A model generated the notes under the pieces. It did not search any database. It saw nothing but the letters and a program-made list of their open reading frames with translations, and was not told the origin of the DNA. Position numbers and translations under genes: made by a program. A stretch of DNA of 64,000 nucleotides from Aliivibrio fischeri (GTDB lineage: Bacteria > Pseudomonadota > Gammaproteobacteria > Enterobacterales > Vibrionaceae), in assembly GCF_009727955.1 (NCBI RefSeq), contig NZ_WOBR01000004.1:1179724-1243723 (forward strand), in the 5' to 3' direction. Shown here piece after piece: positions 47,267 to 59,203 of this stretch (positions are counted from its first letter, which is position 1; every line of letters starts with the position of its first letter).

Positions 47267-50083
47267 CTAGTTCTTATCTAGGGTCAGAGCGTCTTCTACT
47301 AACGCTTTTTGTTGTTTCACGTGCACCGACATATAACCTACTGCTGGCGAAGCAGATGCTGGGCGTCCTGCGTAATGTAGAATCGCACCATCAGGTAATG
47401 CTGAGCGGAAGTTATGTTGGCTTGAATACCAAGCACCTTGGTTTTGAGGTTCTTCTTGACACCAAACATAATCAACAACATTTGTATATTCAGCTATTGC
47501 TGCTTCTACGTCTTCTTTAGGGAATGGGTACAGTTGTTCAATACGAACAATTGCAATGTCATTCTGTTCATTCGTTCGACGTTGTTCCAGAAGATCGAAA
47601 TAAACCTTACCAGAACAGAAAACAACTCGTTTGACTTGTTTAGGATCTAACGCATCAATCTCTGGAATTGCTGACTGGAAGTTACCCTCAGCAAGCTCTT
47701 CAAGTGTTGATGTACATAATGGATGACGTAGTAAAGATTTAGGTGACATTACCACTAATGGACGACGCATAGGGCGAACCACTTGACGACGTAACATGTG
47801 ATAAACTTGCGCCGGTGTTGATGGCACAACCACTTGCATATTCTGTTCAGCACAAAGCTGTAAATAACGCTCTAAACGTGCAGAAGAGTGCTCAGGACCT
47901 TGACCTTCATAACCATGTGGTAGCAGCATAGTTAGACCACACATACGACCCCACTTTTGCTCACCTGAAGAAATGAACTGATCCACAACAACTTGGGCAC
48001 AGTTAGCAAAATCACCAAATTGCGCTTCCCAAATCGTTAAGCCACTCGGCTCTGCTGTTGCATAACCATACTCAAACGCTAATACAGCAGCTTCTGATAG
48101 AACAGAATCATGAACTTCAAATGGACCTTGTTTATCATGAACATTTGATAGCGGTACGTATGTACTTGCATCAGATTGATTATGTAATACTGCGTGACGA
48201 TGGAAGAAAGTACCACGACCAGAATCTTGGCCAGTAATACGAATGCGCTTACCTTCATCAACAAGCGTCGCATAAGCTAATGTTTCAGCCATACCCCAAT
48301 CAATTGCTTTTTCTCCAGCAATCATTGACATACGATCGTTGTATAACTTATTTACTCGGCTGTGTAATTTATGGCTTTCTGGGTATTGGCAAATTCGCTG
48401 GCCAAGCTCAACTAAGCGCTCTTTATTGAATTCGTTGTCCCATTCCATATTCCAATCATGACCAATAAATGGTGACCAATCTACATTATGTAGTTTCATT
48501 GGACGCCACTCTTTCACCACAACTTCACCATGATCAAGTGCATCTCGGTACTCATTAATAAGTTGAGTGGCCGTCTCTAACTCAAGATCTTGGCGCTCAA
48601 TTAATGTGTCCGCATACAATTTACGTGGCGTTGGGTGTTTTTTGATTTTTTGATACATCAATGGTTGCGTTGCATTTGGCTCATCAGCTTCATTATGACC
48701 ATGGCGGCGATAACACACTAAATCAATCACTACATCACGTTTGAATTCATTTCTGTAATCCAATGCAATTCGTGTTACAAAAGCAACGGCTTCAGGATCA
48801 TCTGCATTCACATGGAATATTGGAGCCTGAACCATTTTTGCAATATCAGTACAATATTGAGTTGAACGAGTATCTTTCGGATTTGATGTAGTAAAACCAA
48901 CTTGGTTATTCACAACGATTCGAATCGTACCACCCACATAGAACGCACGAGCTTGTGACATATTAAATGTCTCAGCGACCACGCCTTGCCCTGCAATAGC
49001 AGAGTCACCATGAATAGTGATAGGGATTACTTTATCACCCGCTTTATCGTTTAAACGATCTTGGCGAGCACGAACCGAACCAATAACTACTGGGTTTACA
49101 ATTTCTAAGTGAGATGGGTTGAAAGCCAATGCTAAATGCACATCTCCACCCGGCGTTGCGAAGTCAGAAGAGAAACCTTGGTGGTACTTAACATCACCTG
49201 TACCCCATGAATCGCCATGCTTACCAGCAAATTCATCGAATAAATCTTGTGGCTTTTTACCAAGTACGTTAATTAGCATATTTAAACGGCCACGGTGAGC
49301 CATGCCAATGACAACTTCTCTACCACCACATGAACCCGCATGACGAATTAACTCTTTCACCATAGGAACCATGGCATCGCCACCTTCCAGTGAGAAACGT
49401 TTCGCTCCAGGGAACTTAGCACCAAGATAACGTTCAAGGCCTTCAGCAGCCGTGAGTTCCTCTAGGAATGTAAGTTTTTCTTGAGAAGTAAAAGATGGCT
49501 TACCTGCTACAGATTCTAGACGTTGTTGGATCCAACGTTTTTCTTCTGTATTAGTAATATGCATATATTCTGCACCAACAGAACCGCAATAAGTACTGCG
49601 TAATGCATCATACAAATCAGAAAGTTTCATTGTCTCTTGCCCTGAAGCAAAAGAGCCAACGTTGAACGTTTCTGAGAAATCTTCATCGGTTAAGTTATGA
49701 AATGCTGGTTCTAATTCAGCAACATATTCATGAATTTGCAAACCTAATGGATCGAGATTTGCATTTTGATGCCCACGGAAACGGTATGCATTGATAAGTT
49801 GCAATACCTTAACTTGCTTAGCATCTACGTCTGGATCGTTAACTTGAGCGCTAAATTGCTTGGTTTCTTTCGCAAGACGACGGAAATAATCACGAACAGG
49901 AGTATGAGCTTGCTCTGCTGTGCCAGCTTGATTTACTGGCAGCGCATCAAAAACTTCTCGCCATTCGTCACTAACGATTTCCGGGTCACTGAGATAGAGT
50001 TCGTAGAGTTCTTCTACGTACGTTGCATTAGCGCCAGCTAAATGTGAAGACTCGAGCCATGCCTTCATCACGCTATTCTGCAT
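47267..50083 (-). CDS. sucA: 2-oxoglutarate dehydrogenase E1
   Basis: 938 residues, the standard length. It is thiamine-dependent with the G-H-R-G-R-L and [11 protein letters not shown] segments and a transketolase-like C-terminus ([15 protein letters not shown]). It decarboxylates 2-oxoglutarate in the TCA cycle. It is separated from sdhB by 97 bp that contain hairpins, so the operon is likely continuous but may be partly attenuated. Confidence 0.97.
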   Translation of the reverse strand: MQNSVMKAWLESSHLAGANATYVEELYELYLSDPEIVSDEWREVFDALPVNQAGTAEQAHTPVRDYFRRLAKETKQFSAQVNDPDVDAKQVKVLQLINAYRFRGHQNANLDPLGLQIHEYVAELEPAFHNLTDEDFSETFNVGSFASGQETMKLSDLYDALRSTYCGSVGAEYMHITNTEEKRWIQQRLESVAGKPSFTSQEKLTFLEELTAAEGLERYLGAKFPGAKRFSLEGGDAMVPMVKELIRHAGSCGGREVVIGMAHRGRLNMLINVLGKKPQDLFDEFAGKHGDSWGTGDVKYHQGFSSDFATPGGDVHLALAFNPSHLEIVNPVVIGSVRARQDRLNDKAGDKVIPITIHGDSAIAGQGVVAETFNMSQARAFYVGGTIRIVVNNQVGFTTSNPKDTRSTQYCTDIAKMVQAPIFHVNADDPEAVAFVTRIALDYRNEFKRDVVIDLVCYRRHGHNEADEPNATQPLMYQKIKKHPTPRKLYADTLIERQDLELETATQLINEYRDALDHGEVVVKEWRPMKLHNVDWSPFIGHDWNMEWDNEFNKERLVELGQRICQYPESHKLHSRVNKLYNDRMSMIAGEKAIDWGMAETLAYATLVDEGKRIRITGQDSGRGTFFHRHAVLHNQSDASTYVPLSNVHDKQGPFEVHDSVLSEAAVLAFEYGYATAEPSGLTIWEAQFGDFANCAQVVVDQFISSGEQKWGRMCGLTMLLPHGYEGQGPEHSSARLERYLQLCAEQNMQVVVPSTPAQVYHMLRRQVVRPMRRPLVVMSPKSLLRHPLCTSTLEELAEGNFQSAIPEIDALDPKQVKRVVFCSGKVYFDLLEQRRTNEQNDIAIVRIEQLYPFPKEDVEAAIAEYTNVVDYVWCQEEPQNQGAWYSSQHNFRSALPDGAILHYAGRPASASPAVGYMSVHVKQQKALVEDALTLDKN

Positions 50084-50116
50084 TATTTTCCCTTAATCCA
50101 GTAGTTTCACGTCTAT

Positions 50117-50171
50117 CCCGGTCTTTGTGCCGGGCTTATAATAAGCCTCAACCTATCAACATAGGTTGAGG
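50117..50171 (-). other. Overlapping hairpins between sdhB and sucA
   Basis: Three potential stems lie in 55 bp: CCCGG/CCGGG (50117-50134), GGCTTAT/ATAAGCC (50133-50147) and a perfect 11-bp stem with loop CAAC (50146-50171). The last two share bases and cannot form together fully. No U-tract. It could set the relative expression of sdh and suc genes. Confidence 0.65.
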
Positions 50172-50180
50172 AAAAGTAAA

Positions 50181-50894
50181 TTATACCGCTTTTTTCAATA
50201 GCATTGTCTTTATATGGCCAATTGCTTTTGTTGGGTTTAACCCTTTAGGACATACACTTACACAATTCATGATACCATGGCAACGAAAAACACTGAATGC
50301 ATCATCTAAATTAGATAAACGTTCATTTGTTGCAGTATCTCGACTATCAATTAACCAACGATAAGCTGCAAGCAACCCTGCTGGTCCGATGAATTTATCA
50401 GGATTCCACCAAAATGATGGGCACGAGGTAGTACAACATGCACACATGATGCATTCATACAAACCATCTAGATGCTCACGCTCTTCTGGAGATTGTAGGT
50501 TTTCTCTTGAAGGTGGCGTTGCTCCATCACTAATTAAGAACGGTTTTACCTTTTCATAATTTTCATAGAATTGTGCCATATCGACAATTAAATCACGAAC
50601 AACAGGTAAACCGGGCAATGGACGAATAACAATCTCACTTTTATCTGCTAATTCAGATAATGGCGTAATGCATGCAAGTCCATTTTTACCATTCATGTTA
50701 AGACCATCAGAACCACACACACCCTCACGACATGAACGGCGGAAAGCTAATGTTGGGTCTTGTTCTTTTAATAAGATAAGTGCATCGAGCACCATCATAT
50801 CCGAACCTTCTTCAACATCTAGTGTGTATGCTTTCATGTGAGGTGCATTATCTACATCTGGATTATAGCGGTAGATCGAAAAATTCAATTTCAT
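50181..50894 (-). CDS. sdhB: Succinate dehydrogenase iron-sulfur subunit
   Basis: 237 residues. The 2Fe-2S ligands lie in S-C-R-E-G-V-C-G-S-D-G and the Cys of G-L-A-C. The C-terminal part has C-I-M-C-A-C-C-T-T-S-C-P and C-H-G-I-M-N-C-V-S-V-C-P-K-G for the other two clusters. It passes electrons from SdhA to quinone. Length and motifs are normal. Confidence 0.97.
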   Translation of the reverse strand: MKLNFSIYRYNPDVDNAPHMKAYTLDVEEGSDMMVLDALILLKEQDPTLAFRRSCREGVCGSDGLNMNGKNGLACITPLSELADKSEIVIRPLPGLPVVRDLIVDMAQFYENYEKVKPFLISDGATPPSRENLQSPEEREHLDGLYECIMCACCTTSCPSFWWNPDKFIGPAGLLAAYRWLIDSRDTATNERLSNLDDAFSVFRCHGIMNCVSVCPKGLNPTKAIGHIKTMLLKKAV

Positions 50895-50906
50895 TCTTCT
50901 GCCCTC

Positions 50907-52676
50907 TTAATATGTACGAGCTTTCGGAGGGAAAGCTTCACGGTGAACAGGTTCCATATTTACATTACGCTTAGACATTGACTCTGTCTCAGGGTTGTAA
51001 ATTGAATGGCATAACCAATTAGCATCATCACGCTCAGGGAAATCGAAGCGTGCGTGTGCTCCACGACTTTCTGTACGGTAATTTGCTGCTACTGCGGTTG
51101 CAAATGCCGTTTCCATCAAGTTCTCTAGCTCTAAACATTCAATACGCTGAGTATTAAACTCAGTCGATTTATCAGATAGATACGCATTGTTTAGACGCTC
51201 ACGAATCACTTTTAGTTCTTCAAGACCTTTTGCCATTGCATCACCTTCACGGAATACCGAGAAATTATTTTGCATACACTGTTGTAAGTCTTTACGGATT
51301 TGAGCTGGGTCTTCACCACCCGTACTATTTTCCCAACGATTATAACGCTCTAATGAACGTTGAATGTCTTCTTCAGTTGCTGGTTTTGCTTCTGCTTGCT
51401 TCTTCAGAGTTTCACCTAAATGAAGCCCTGTTGCACGGCCAAACACCACTAAATCAAGCAAAGAGTTACCACCTAAACGGTTAGCACCATGTACTGAAAC
51501 TGACGCAATTTCACCACAAGCAAACAGGCCTTGAACTTCAACATCGGCGCCACTTTCATCTTGCTTAATAGCTTGACCTGAAACCTGAGTTGGTACGCCA
51601 CCCATCATGTAGTGACAAGTAGGAATAACTGGAATAGGCTCTTTTACTGGGTCAACATGAGCAAAGGTACGAGATAACTCACACACACCAGGTAAACGTG
51701 ACTCTAGTGTTTCTTTACCTAAATGATCCAGTTTCAGTTTAATGTGTGGACCCCAAGGACCATCGCAACCACGACCCTCACGAATTTCAACCATCATTGA
51801 ACGAGCTACAACATCACGACCTGCCAAATCTTTAGCATTTGGTGCGTAACGTTCCATGAAGCGTTCACCATCTTTATTTAAAAGATAACCACCTTCACCA
51901 CGACACCCTTCAGTTACAAGAACACCAGCACCAGCGATACCTGTTGGGTGGAACTGCCACATTTCAATGTCTTGCATTGGAACACCAGCTCGAATCGCCA
52001 TACCAACACCATCACCAGTATTAATATGTGCATTGGTTGTTGAAGCGTAAATACGTCCAGCACCACCAGTAGCCAGAATTGTTGCTTTGGATTTAAAGTA
52101 ACAAACTTCACCGGTTTCCATACAAAGCGCAGTACACCCTAAAATTGCACCCTCTTCATTTTTTACTAAATCAAGCGCATACCACTCAGAAAAAATCGTC
52201 GTTTTATGCTTAATATTTTGTTGGTAAAGCGTATGAAGAAGCGCATGCCCAGTACGGTCTGCCGCAGCAGCAGTACGAGCAGCTTGTTCGCCGCCAAAGT
52301 TCTTAGATTGACCGCCAAATGGACGTTGATAAATCGTACCATTATCAAAACGTGAGAATGGCAAGCCCATTTTCTCTAGTTCGATAACCGACTCTGGACC
52401 ATTTTTACACATGTATTCGATCGCATCTTGGTCACCGATATAATCAGAACCTTTCACCGTATCATACATATGTTGTTCCCAATGATCTTCATGCGCATTA
52501 CCAAGAGCAACGGTAATACCACCTTGGGCAGATACAGTGTGAGAACGAGTTGGAAAAACTTTTGATAACAAAGCACAAGAAAGGCCTTGTTCTGAAATTT
52601 GCAGCGCGGCTCTCATACCCGCACCACCAGCACCGATTACAACGGCATCAAATTCTCTAACAGGAATACTACTCAC
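50907..52676 (-). CDS. sdhA: Succinate dehydrogenase flavoprotein subunit
   Basis: 589 residues from a GTG at 52676 whose G is shared with the sdhD TAG stop. This gives the normal start ([19 protein letters not shown]). A 44-residue upstream extension (from 52808) overlaps sdhD and is not expected. The FAD-binding His is in S-H-T-V-S-A-Q-G-G, and the catalytic region has [11 protein letters not shown]. It oxidises succinate to fumarate. Confidence 0.96.
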   Translation of the reverse strand: MSSIPVREFDAVVIGAGGAGMRAALQISEQGLSCALLSKVFPTRSHTVSAQGGITVALGNAHEDHWEQHMYDTVKGSDYIGDQDAIEYMCKNGPESVIELEKMGLPFSRFDNGTIYQRPFGGQSKNFGGEQAARTAAAADRTGHALLHTLYQQNIKHKTTIFSEWYALDLVKNEEGAILGCTALCMETGEVCYFKSKATILATGGAGRIYASTTNAHINTGDGVGMAIRAGVPMQDIEMWQFHPTGIAGAGVLVTEGCRGEGGYLLNKDGERFMERYAPNAKDLAGRDVVARSMMVEIREGRGCDGPWGPHIKLKLDHLGKETLESRLPGVCELSRTFAHVDPVKEPIPVIPTCHYMMGGVPTQVSGQAIKQDESGADVEVQGLFACGEIASVSVHGANRLGGNSLLDLVVFGRATGLHLGETLKKQAEAKPATEEDIQRSLERYNRWENSTGGEDPAQIRKDLQQCMQNNFSVFREGDAMAKGLEELKVIRERLNNAYLSDKSTEFNTQRIECLELENLMETAFATAVAANYRTESRGAHARFDFPERDDANWLCHSIYNPETESMSKRNVNMEPVHREAFPPKARTY

Positions 52677-53023
52677 TACACACCCCACACTATCATTAAA
52701 CCAGAGAAGAAATAGACAAACAGAACAGAGACCAACCCAAGCTGAAGCAGAGCACGCAACATAACTGGTTTGATATAATCGGTAAGCACTTGCCATAAAC
52801 CAATCCATGCATGAATTAGAATGGACAATAGCGCTAACATGGTAAACGCTTTCGTAAACAGTCCACCAAAGAAGTTAGTCCATGACAAATACGTTAACTC
52901 TGGCCCAAAGGCACAAAAGCCAACAATGTATAATGTGTATAGAGTAAGAATGATCGCACTGGCACGAATTAGAATAAAATCGTGTACACCGTTACGACCA
53001 AATGACGAAACATTAGCTACCAT
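52676..53023 (-). CDS. sdhD: Succinate dehydrogenase membrane anchor, SdhD
   Basis: 115 residues with three transmembrane helices. The haem b ligand His lies in [16 protein letters not shown], followed by the Asp-Tyr pair near the quinone site. It anchors SdhAB in the inner membrane with SdhC. Its start overlaps sdhC by seven bases. Confidence 0.95.
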   Translation of the reverse strand: MVANVSSFGRNGVHDFILIRASAIILTLYTLYIVGFCAFGPELTYLSWTNFFGGLFTKAFTMLALLSILIHAWIGLWQVLTDYIKPVMLRALLQLGLVSVLFVYFFSGLMIVWGV

Positions 53024-53418
53024 ACCAATACTCCTGCTAAAAGTGACAACACGGCTGTAATTGCAAACGCAACTTTAGCACTTTGAGTGCCTGACTCGAG
53101 CTCTTCAAAATAGCCCATATCCATCAGTAAATGACGAATACCTACGACAATATGGTAAGCAAGAGCAGTCAGAATTCCCCACATAATGAAAGTCACAAAA
53201 AAGCCATCGACATAATCAGCGGCTTGTGCGAATCCAATAGGTGAAGAAAGCGATAGGTTGAGCAACCAAAGCAATATTCCGACAGAAACAAAAGTAATTA
53301 CACCACTCACGCGATGCAAGATTGAGGCGATAGCCGTTATAGGAAAACGGATCGTTTGTAGATCTAGGTTGACAGGTCTTGACTTTTTAACTTTCACAAG
53401 GGGCTCACTCAGCTCCAT
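53017..53418 (-). CDS. sdhC: Succinate dehydrogenase cytochrome b556 subunit, SdhC
   Basis: 133 residues with three transmembrane helices. It has the SdhC signature [19 protein letters not shown] and H-R-V-S-G, with the haem-binding His in [10 protein letters not shown]. It is the first gene of the sdh-suc operon, divergent from gltA. The ATG at 53418 has a weak ribosome site. A downstream GTG (53397) would still give a normal family length, so the start is uncertain. Confidence 0.94.
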   Translation of the reverse strand: MELSEPLVKVKKSRPVNLDLQTIRFPITAIASILHRVSGVITFVSVGILLWLLNLSLSSPIGFAQAADYVDGFFVTFIMWGILTALAYHIVVGIRHLLMDMGYFEELESGTQSAKVAFAITAVLSLLAGVLVW

Positions 53419-53805
53419 TGAGCATTTTATTGTTATAGATACCTCCGATCTATCAAAAACCGCCTAGATTTAACATTTACGCAACTTTTGATGTGAGCAA
53501 CATCTCTTTATTGAGCTAAATATATAAACCGCACTCTATTTATAAGTAGATGAAAATCACGTTAACCCCATATAATATAAGGAAACAGACCAGAAACTCA
53601 GCCGCAGTATACGATGTGAAACATCTTATTACAAACCCATAAACAAAACTTACATCACACCACAGAAAATTAACTTTTTTTTCATTAAAAATATAAACAA
53701 GTGCACACATAAGCGCACAAAAATTGACTTTAGCCCGTGTAATGGGTACAAAGTTGTCACTCTCATATCCGGGATAGAATAAAAATATAACAAAAGGAGA
53801 ATGTT
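53419..53805. other. Divergent regulatory region sdhC-gltA
   Basis: 387 bp without a gene, AT-rich. It carries the promoters of both transcripts and a candidate gltA promoter at 53724-53752. I see no clear CRP or ArcA consensus by eye, but both are plausible regulators by analogy with E. coli. Confidence 0.55.
53724..53752 (+). promoter_or_regulatory. Candidate gltA promoter
   Basis: TTGACT (53724-53729), 17-base spacer, TACAAA (53747-53752). A second weaker pair (TTGTCA/TAGAAT, 15-base spacer) overlaps downstream. Confidence 0.35.
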
Positions 53806-55095
53806 ATGGCAGATAAAAAGGCAACACTTCATATTGAAGGTCAATCGCCTATAGACATGCCAATCATGGATGGAACGATTGGTCCAGAAGTGATCGATGT
53901 GCGTAAATTAGGAGCGAATGGTTACTTTACTTTCGACCCTGGTTTTCTTGCCACTGCATCTTGTGAGTCTCAAATTACCTATATCGATGGTGATAAAGGT
54001 GTTCTATTGCACCGTGGTTTCCCTATTGATCAGTTAGCTAACAATGCAGATTACCTTGAAGTCTGTTATATCCTTCTAAATGGCGAAGCGCCAAACAGAG
54101 AAGAATATGAAACATTCAAGGACATCGTAACTCGCCACACAATGGTACATGAGCAAATTTCAAGCTTCTTCCATGGCTTCCGCCGTGATGCTCACCCTAT
54201 GGCCGTAATGTGTGGTGTTGTAGGAGCACTGGCTGCTTTCTATCACGATTCTTTAGATATCAATAACGATGAACACCGCGAAATTGCTGCATTTAGATTA
54301 CTATCAAAAATGCCAACTCTTTCAGCAATGTCTTACAAATACTCAATTGGACAACCGTTCATCTATCCTCGTAATGATCTGACTTACGCAGAAAACTTCT
54401 TACACATGATGTTCGCTAATCCGTGTGAAGAATACGAAGTAAACCCTGTTGTTGCACGAGCAATGGATAAAATCTTTACGCTGCATGCCGATCACGAGCA
54501 AAATGCATCAACATCAACCGTTCGCTTAGCTGGTTCATCAGGTGCGAATCCATTTGCTTGTATCGCTGCTGGTATTGCTTCTCTATGGGGACCTGCTCAT
54601 GGTGGTGCTAACGAAGCATGTTTACGTATGCTTGAAGAAATCGGCTCTGTAGACAACATTGATGAATACGTTGCAAAAGCAAAAGATAAGGATGACCCAT
54701 TCCGCCTAATGGGCTTCGGTCACCGTGTTTATAAGAACTATGACCCTCGTGCAACCGTAATGCGTGAAGCATGTCACGATGTTCTAAAAGAACTAAACAT
54801 TAAAGATCCACTACTTGATGTCGCAATGGAGCTTGAACGTATTGCACTTTCTGATGAATATTTTGTATCTAAGAAATTGTATCCAAACGTAGATTTCTAC
54901 TCAGGTATTATCCTAAAAGCAATTGGTATTCCTGTATCTATGTTTACGGTTATCTTTGCAATGTCTCGTACTGTTGGCTGGATTGCACACTGGAGCGAAA
55001 TGCACAGTGACCCAACAAATCGTATCGGTCGTCCTCGCCAACTTTATACAGGTGAAGAACTACGCGAGTTTAAACCGCTTCATGAGCGTGAATAA
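53806..55095 (+). CDS. gltA: Citrate synthase (type II)
   Basis: 429 residues, the hexameric gram-negative type. It has the active-site segments G-P-A-H-G-G-A-N-E and [15 protein letters not shown] (catalytic His and the Asp-containing region downstream). It condenses acetyl-CoA with oxaloacetate, opening the TCA cycle whose later steps are encoded by the adjacent sdh-suc genes. AGGAG is placed well before the ATG. Confidence 0.98.
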   Translation: MADKKATLHIEGQSPIDMPIMDGTIGPEVIDVRKLGANGYFTFDPGFLATASCESQITYIDGDKGVLLHRGFPIDQLANNADYLEVCYILLNGEAPNREEYETFKDIVTRHTMVHEQISSFFHGFRRDAHPMAVMCGVVGALAAFYHDSLDINNDEHREIAAFRLLSKMPTLSAMSYKYSIGQPFIYPRNDLTYAENFLHMMFANPCEEYEVNPVVARAMDKIFTLHADHEQNASTSTVRLAGSSGANPFACIAAGIASLWGPAHGGANEACLRMLEEIGSVDNIDEYVAKAKDKDDPFRLMGFGHRVYKNYDPRATVMREACHDVLKELNIKDPLLDVAMELERIALSDEYFVSKKLYPNVDFYSGIILKAIGIPVSMFTVIFAMSRTVGWIAHWSEMHSDPTNRIGRPRQLYTGEELREFKPLHERE

Positions 55096-55124
55096 TGTCG
55101 CTTTAAATAGTTAGACCTATGAAC

Positions 55125-55158
55125 AAAAAGGTTGATGTAAATACATCAACCTTTTTTT
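55125..55158. terminator. Bidirectional terminator between gltA and ybgI
   Basis: AAAAAGGTTGATGTA pairs with TACATCAACCTTTTT in a perfect stem with A- and T-runs. Confidence 0.88.
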
Positions 55159-55186
55159 ATATCACCGCATTGATAACTCAAATTGA

Positions 55187-55942
55187 CTATACTGGGTTAT
55201 CGATATCAATAAACTTAACATCAAACCCATGCTCTTTTTCTAACCACTCACCTAGCGCTTTAACACCATAACGCTCTGTTGCATGATGACCTGCAGCAAA
55301 ATAGTGAATCCCTAGTTCACGAGCAATGTAAGTCGTACGTTCCGAAATCTCACCCGAAATAAACGCATCCATCCCCTGTTGAGCCGCCAATTCTATATAA
55401 TCTTGGCCACCACCAGAACACCAAGCAACCGTTTTAATCGGCTTGTCTTGTGTTGGTTTAATATGCAATGGTTCACGATTTAATACTTGCTGAATACGCT
55501 GTGCAAATTCTTCGCCTGATAGTGTTTCAGTCAGCTCTCCCTTCATAGCGATCGATTGTGGTGTGGCTTCTAACCCTTCCACATTTGAGAGCGAAAATAA
55601 ACGAGCTAGCTCAGCGTTATTACCCAACGTTGGATGAATGTCTAAAGGCAAATGATAAGCAAATAGATTAATATCATGTTGAATTAATGAACGAATACGC
55701 TTACCTTTCATTCCAGTGATTGGCTCAGCTTCCCCTTTCCAAAAATAGCCATGATGCACAAGTAATGCATCTGCATTTTCTTCAATAGCGGTATCAATTA
55801 AAGCTTGAGATGCAGTAACCCCTGTTACGATCTTTTTTATCTCATTTGAACCTTCAATTTGAAGACCATTTGGACAATAATCTTTAATTAATTGAGGTTT
55901 TAACTCTGAGTTTAATAATTGTTCTAACTGAAAATTATTCAT
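55187..55942 (-). CDS. ybgI: YbgI/NIF3-family dinuclear metal protein
   Basis: 251 residues. Metal-binding His and Glu/Asp residues are visible in H-H-G-Y-F-W, H-L-P-L-D-I-H and the C-terminal G-H-H-A-T-E-R-Y. This matches YbgI/NIF3-like (GTP cyclohydrolase I type 2 homologue) proteins, whose cellular function is not settled. It follows pgm after a terminator, so it may have its own promoter or read-through. Confidence 0.87.
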   Translation of the reverse strand: MNNFQLEQLLNSELKPQLIKDYCPNGLQIEGSNEIKKIVTGVTASQALIDTAIEENADALLVHHGYFWKGEAEPITGMKGKRIRSLIQHDINLFAYHLPLDIHPTLGNNAELARLFSLSNVEGLEATPQSIAMKGELTETLSGEEFAQRIQQVLNREPLHIKPTQDKPIKTVAWCSGGGQDYIELAAQQGMDAFISGEISERTTYIARELGIHYFAAGHHATERYGVKALGEWLEKEHGFDVKFIDIDNPV

Positions 55943-55958
55943 GTTATGGCCTTCTTAT

Positions 55959-55987
55959 CAAAAAAAAGCAGCGACATGCGCTGCTTA
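55959..55987 (-). terminator. Terminator of pgm
   Basis: AAGCAGCG pairs with CGCTGCTT, and the A-run at the left gives eight T on the minus strand. Confidence 0.8.
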
Positions 55988-56006
55988 ATTTGTATTACTT
56001 AAAAAA

Positions 56007-57653
56007 TTATAAACCGGCTTCTTTAAACACGTTACTTACAATTTCTTGAGCTTCTTGTTCAATCAGTGCTAAATGATCAGCACCTTTAAAACTTTCACAG
56101 TAAATCTTATAGATCTCTTCAGTGCCAGATGGACGAGCAGCAAACCAACCATTTTCAGTTGTTACTTTTAATCCACCAATTGCAGCTCCGTTACCAGGAG
56201 CATGCGTTAAACGAGCAGTGATCTCATCACCAGCAAGCATTGTTGCTGAAACCATTTCTGGTGATAACTTACTTAGCACTGCTTTTTGCGCTTTGTTAGC
56301 AACCGCTTGAATACGATTGTAGCTAGATTCGCCATGCTGAGCAGCCAGTTTGTTGTAGTATTCTTGTGGATTCATACCGGTAACAGCTGTGATTTCAGCC
56401 GCAAGAAGACATAAAAGAATACCATCTTTATCAGTTGACCAAGGCGTACCATCAAAACGTAAGAAAGAAGCGCCTGCACTTTCTTCACCACCAAAGCCTA
56501 AAGAGCCTGCATATAAGCCATCTACAAACCACTTAAAGCCTACAGGCACTTCACACAAATCACGGCCAAGATCAGCAACTACTTTATCGATAATTGCAGA
56601 AGATACTAATGTTTTACCAACAGCAACTTCAGGTTTCCACTCTGGACGATGACGGTATAGATAATCAATACATACCGCTAAGTAGTGATTTGGATTCATT
56701 AAGCCCGATGGCGTTACGATGCCATGACGGTCATAATCAGGATCATTACCAAACGCTAGGTCATATTCATCTTTTAATGATAATAGACCAGCCATTGCAT
56801 AAGGAGACGAGCAGTCCATTCGAACTACACCATCTTTATCTAGTGACATAAACTGGAATGAAGGATCAATCGCTTCACTCACCAAGGTTAAATCAAGATC
56901 AAAAGCTTGACCAATTTGACGCCAGTACTCAATACCAGAGCCACCCAATGGATCCACACCTAATTTTAGATTTGCTTTTTGAATCGCTTCAATATTAATA
57001 ACATTTTTTAAGTCATCAATATAAGGCTGCACTAAATCCATTTGCTTTACTAAATCAGATGACATCGCTTCAGTAATTGATACACGTTTAACATCTTTTA
57101 ATTCATTCGCAATTAATTGATTTGCACGATTTTCAATTGCTGTCGTCAGCTCACCCTCGGCAGGACCACCATGAACAGGATTATATTTAATACCGCCATC
57201 TTGAGGTGGGTTATGAGAAGGAGTTATCACAATGCCATCCGCTTTATCTTCACACTTAACATTGTGCGTTAAGATTGCATGCGAGATACCAGGAGTTGGT
57301 GTGTAGCCATTATTTTCTTGAATGATCACTTCAACGCCATTAGCAACAAGTACTTCAATAGCAGATGTGAATGCAGGTTCAGATAGCGCGTGGGTATCTT
57401 TACCTAAAAATAATGGACCCGTTACGCCATTTTCTTTACGTACGTCAGCCACAGCTTGAGCTATCGCCCAAATATGATGTTGGTTAAACGTCGCTTTATC
57501 TGCCGTACCACGGTGGCCAGAAGTACCAAATTGCACTTGCTGATCAACATTTGTTGGGTTCGGCTCTAATAAGAAATAGTTAGCAACTAATGATGGGATA
57601 TTGTGTAAATCTTCTTGCTGAGCTTTCTGCCCAGCACGAGGATGTATAGCCAT
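56007..57653 (-). CDS. pgm: Phosphoglucomutase (alpha-D-glucose type)
   Basis: 548 residues, the usual length of E. coli Pgm. The phospho-serine loop is [11 protein letters not shown], the metal loop D-P-D-Y-D-R-H-G and the C-terminal [10 protein letters not shown]. It interconverts glucose-1- and glucose-6-phosphate. It follows seqA by 48 bp, as in the E. coli seqA-pgm operon. Confidence 0.96.
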   Translation of the reverse strand: MAIHPRAGQKAQQEDLHNIPSLVANYFLLEPNPTNVDQQVQFGTSGHRGTADKATFNQHHIWAIAQAVADVRKENGVTGPLFLGKDTHALSEPAFTSAIEVLVANGVEVIIQENNGYTPTPGISHAILTHNVKCEDKADGIVITPSHNPPQDGGIKYNPVHGGPAEGELTTAIENRANQLIANELKDVKRVSITEAMSSDLVKQMDLVQPYIDDLKNVINIEAIQKANLKLGVDPLGGSGIEYWRQIGQAFDLDLTLVSEAIDPSFQFMSLDKDGVVRMDCSSPYAMAGLLSLKDEYDLAFGNDPDYDRHGIVTPSGLMNPNHYLAVCIDYLYRHRPEWKPEVAVGKTLVSSAIIDKVVADLGRDLCEVPVGFKWFVDGLYAGSLGFGGEESAGASFLRFDGTPWSTDKDGILLCLLAAEITAVTGMNPQEYYNKLAAQHGESSYNRIQAVANKAQKAVLSKLSPEMVSATMLAGDEITARLTHAPGNGAAIGGLKVTTENGWFAARPSGTEEIYKIYCESFKGADHLALIEQEAQEIVSNVFKEAGL

Positions 57654-57701
57654 TTGACGATTCCTTGTGACAAATTATGATTTGAGTTATGACTCAAAAA
57701 A

Positions 57702-58244
57702 TTAGATCGCCGCACACACTTTTTCTGTTAAATCATGTTGGAAGCCCATTCGCTCCATTAATAATTCAACCATGTGGCGCTTGCGATTAGTATTTGTATT
57801 TGTGATTACCCAGAATGGAGTACCTACAATTTCACGAGGCTTTGTCGTTTTACCGCTCGCGATTAATGTCTCTTGATTGTCAGCAAAATAAACTCGAGTA
57901 CGGCCTTTTACTTCCGTTGCTTCTGAGAAAGCTTTTGAGTCAATTTTATATAATTCAGATAATACAGTTAAAAAGCGATCGATCGCTTTATCTAATGCTG
58001 AAAATTCATCAGAGATTAATAAGGTACGCACCGCTTTAACGCGATCTACCGATGCCTCTTTACCAGCATCTTTACTGACTACAATGCCTTTTTTCTGTAC
58101 TTCAACAGGAGCAGAAACAGCAAGGTCTGAAGGTGATGACTGCATTAAGAGACGACGTAAAATATCAGAGGCACTTTCACCGATGTGTTGAGTTTGGCTC
58201 GCAATAAAGCGGTATAGTTCTTCGTCTACTTCAATTGTCTTCAT
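57702..58244 (-). CDS. seqA: Replication initiation negative regulator SeqA
   Basis: 180 residues. The N-terminal oligomerisation region (M-K-T-I-E-V-D-E-E-L-Y-R-F-I-A, then ASDILRRLL) and the C-terminal hemimethylated-GATC binding domain (T-P-F-W-V-I-T-N-T-N-T-N-R-K-R) are intact. It sequesters newly replicated origins. It is the first gene of the seqA-pgm pair and divergent from ybfF. Confidence 0.96.
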   Translation of the reverse strand: MKTIEVDEELYRFIASQTQHIGESASDILRRLLMQSSPSDLAVSAPVEVQKKGIVVSKDAGKEASVDRVKAVRTLLISDEFSALDKAIDRFLTVLSELYKIDSKAFSEATEVKGRTRVYFADNQETLIASGKTTKPREIVGTPFWVITNTNTNRKRHMVELLMERMGFQHDLTEKVCAAI

Positions 58245-58339
58245 TATATGGTTCGTATTCTATAATCTATTTATGAAGGCACGATTATACCCTGTAAAAT
58301 CGTGATACTCTACGACAAACCTAACACAACGATAGAAAA

Positions 58340-59116
58340 ATGATGTTACTTAACTATAAAGAACAAGGAAATGGGGATCCTTTGATCCTAATTCATGGAT
58401 TATTTGGAAGCTTAGACAACTTAGGCCTTCTTGCTCGACAATTCGAAACGGAATATCGAGTGATCAGTGTTGATCTTCGAAATCACGGTCGTTCATTTCA
58501 CTCTGATATCCATAATTATCATGAGCTTGCAAACGATCTTGTTAATTTGTTCGATCATTTATCTATCACTTCAGCGCATATTGTTGGCCATTCTATGGGC
58601 GGAAAAGTAGCAATGGCGCTAGCGAGTCAATCACCACAATTGATTCAATCTCTATCCATTTTAGACATGGCTCCTATTGCTTACCCTGAGAGAAAACATG
58701 ATGCTGTATTCTCAGGTTTGCACAAGATACTTAATAATAAACCAGTAACACGTAAAGAAGCAGACGACTTACTTGCCACCTCTATTGCCGATCCTGGTGT
58801 TAGACAATTTTTAAGTAAATCGCTGTATAAAGAACAAGATCACCTTGCTCTTCGCTTTAATGTAAATGCTTTATTTGATAATTACGCACAGATTATTGGC
58901 TGGGATAATATTCCCGCTTTTGAAGGTGATGTTATCTTTATTAAGGGACAAAACTCAGACTATATTTTAGCTGAGCATCAAGCGAATATTATAAGCCAAT
59001 TCCCAAATGCCAAAGCGCACATTGTTAACGGAACTGGGCATTGGTTACATGCAGAAAAGCCAGAAACAATTTATCGAGTCATAAAACGCTTCATTGGAAA
59101 AGTGACAAATCGATAA
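58340..59116 (+). CDS. ybfF: Alpha/beta hydrolase YbfF (acyl esterase)
   Basis: 258 residues. The nucleophile elbow is G-H-S-M-G-G-K, the oxyanion segment L-I-H-G-L-F-G-S and the catalytic His lies in G-T-G-H-W-L-H-A. It matches the YbfF esterase, active on short acyl esters and acyl-CoA in E. coli. It lies next to seqA as in E. coli and probably starts the fldA-fur side of the region. Confidence 0.9.
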   Translation: MMLLNYKEQGNGDPLILIHGLFGSLDNLGLLARQFETEYRVISVDLRNHGRSFHSDIHNYHELANDLVNLFDHLSITSAHIVGHSMGGKVAMALASQSPQLIQSLSILDMAPIAYPERKHDAVFSGLHKILNNKPVTRKEADDLLATSIADPGVRQFLSKSLYKEQDHLALRFNVNALFDNYAQIIGWDNIPAFEGDVIFIKGQNSDYILAEHQANIISQFPNAKAHIVNGTGHWLHAEKPETIYRVIKRFIGKVTNR

Positions 59117-59203
59117 TCCATACCAACAAAGACAAAGCTATGATATAGTTTTGCAAAATTATTCGATCAGATATAGGTCGCTTACTTAAGATAAGGGTGA
59201 TTC

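Noticed and set aside
52677-52808. Longer SdhA with 44 extra N-terminal residues
   Set aside because: It would overlap sdhD by 133 bp, while a GTG at 52676 gives the family's normal N-terminus and shares a base with the sdhD stop.
56122-56851. Plus-strand frames opposite pgm
   Set aside because: They lie antisense to a well-conserved gene, with low-complexity composition.
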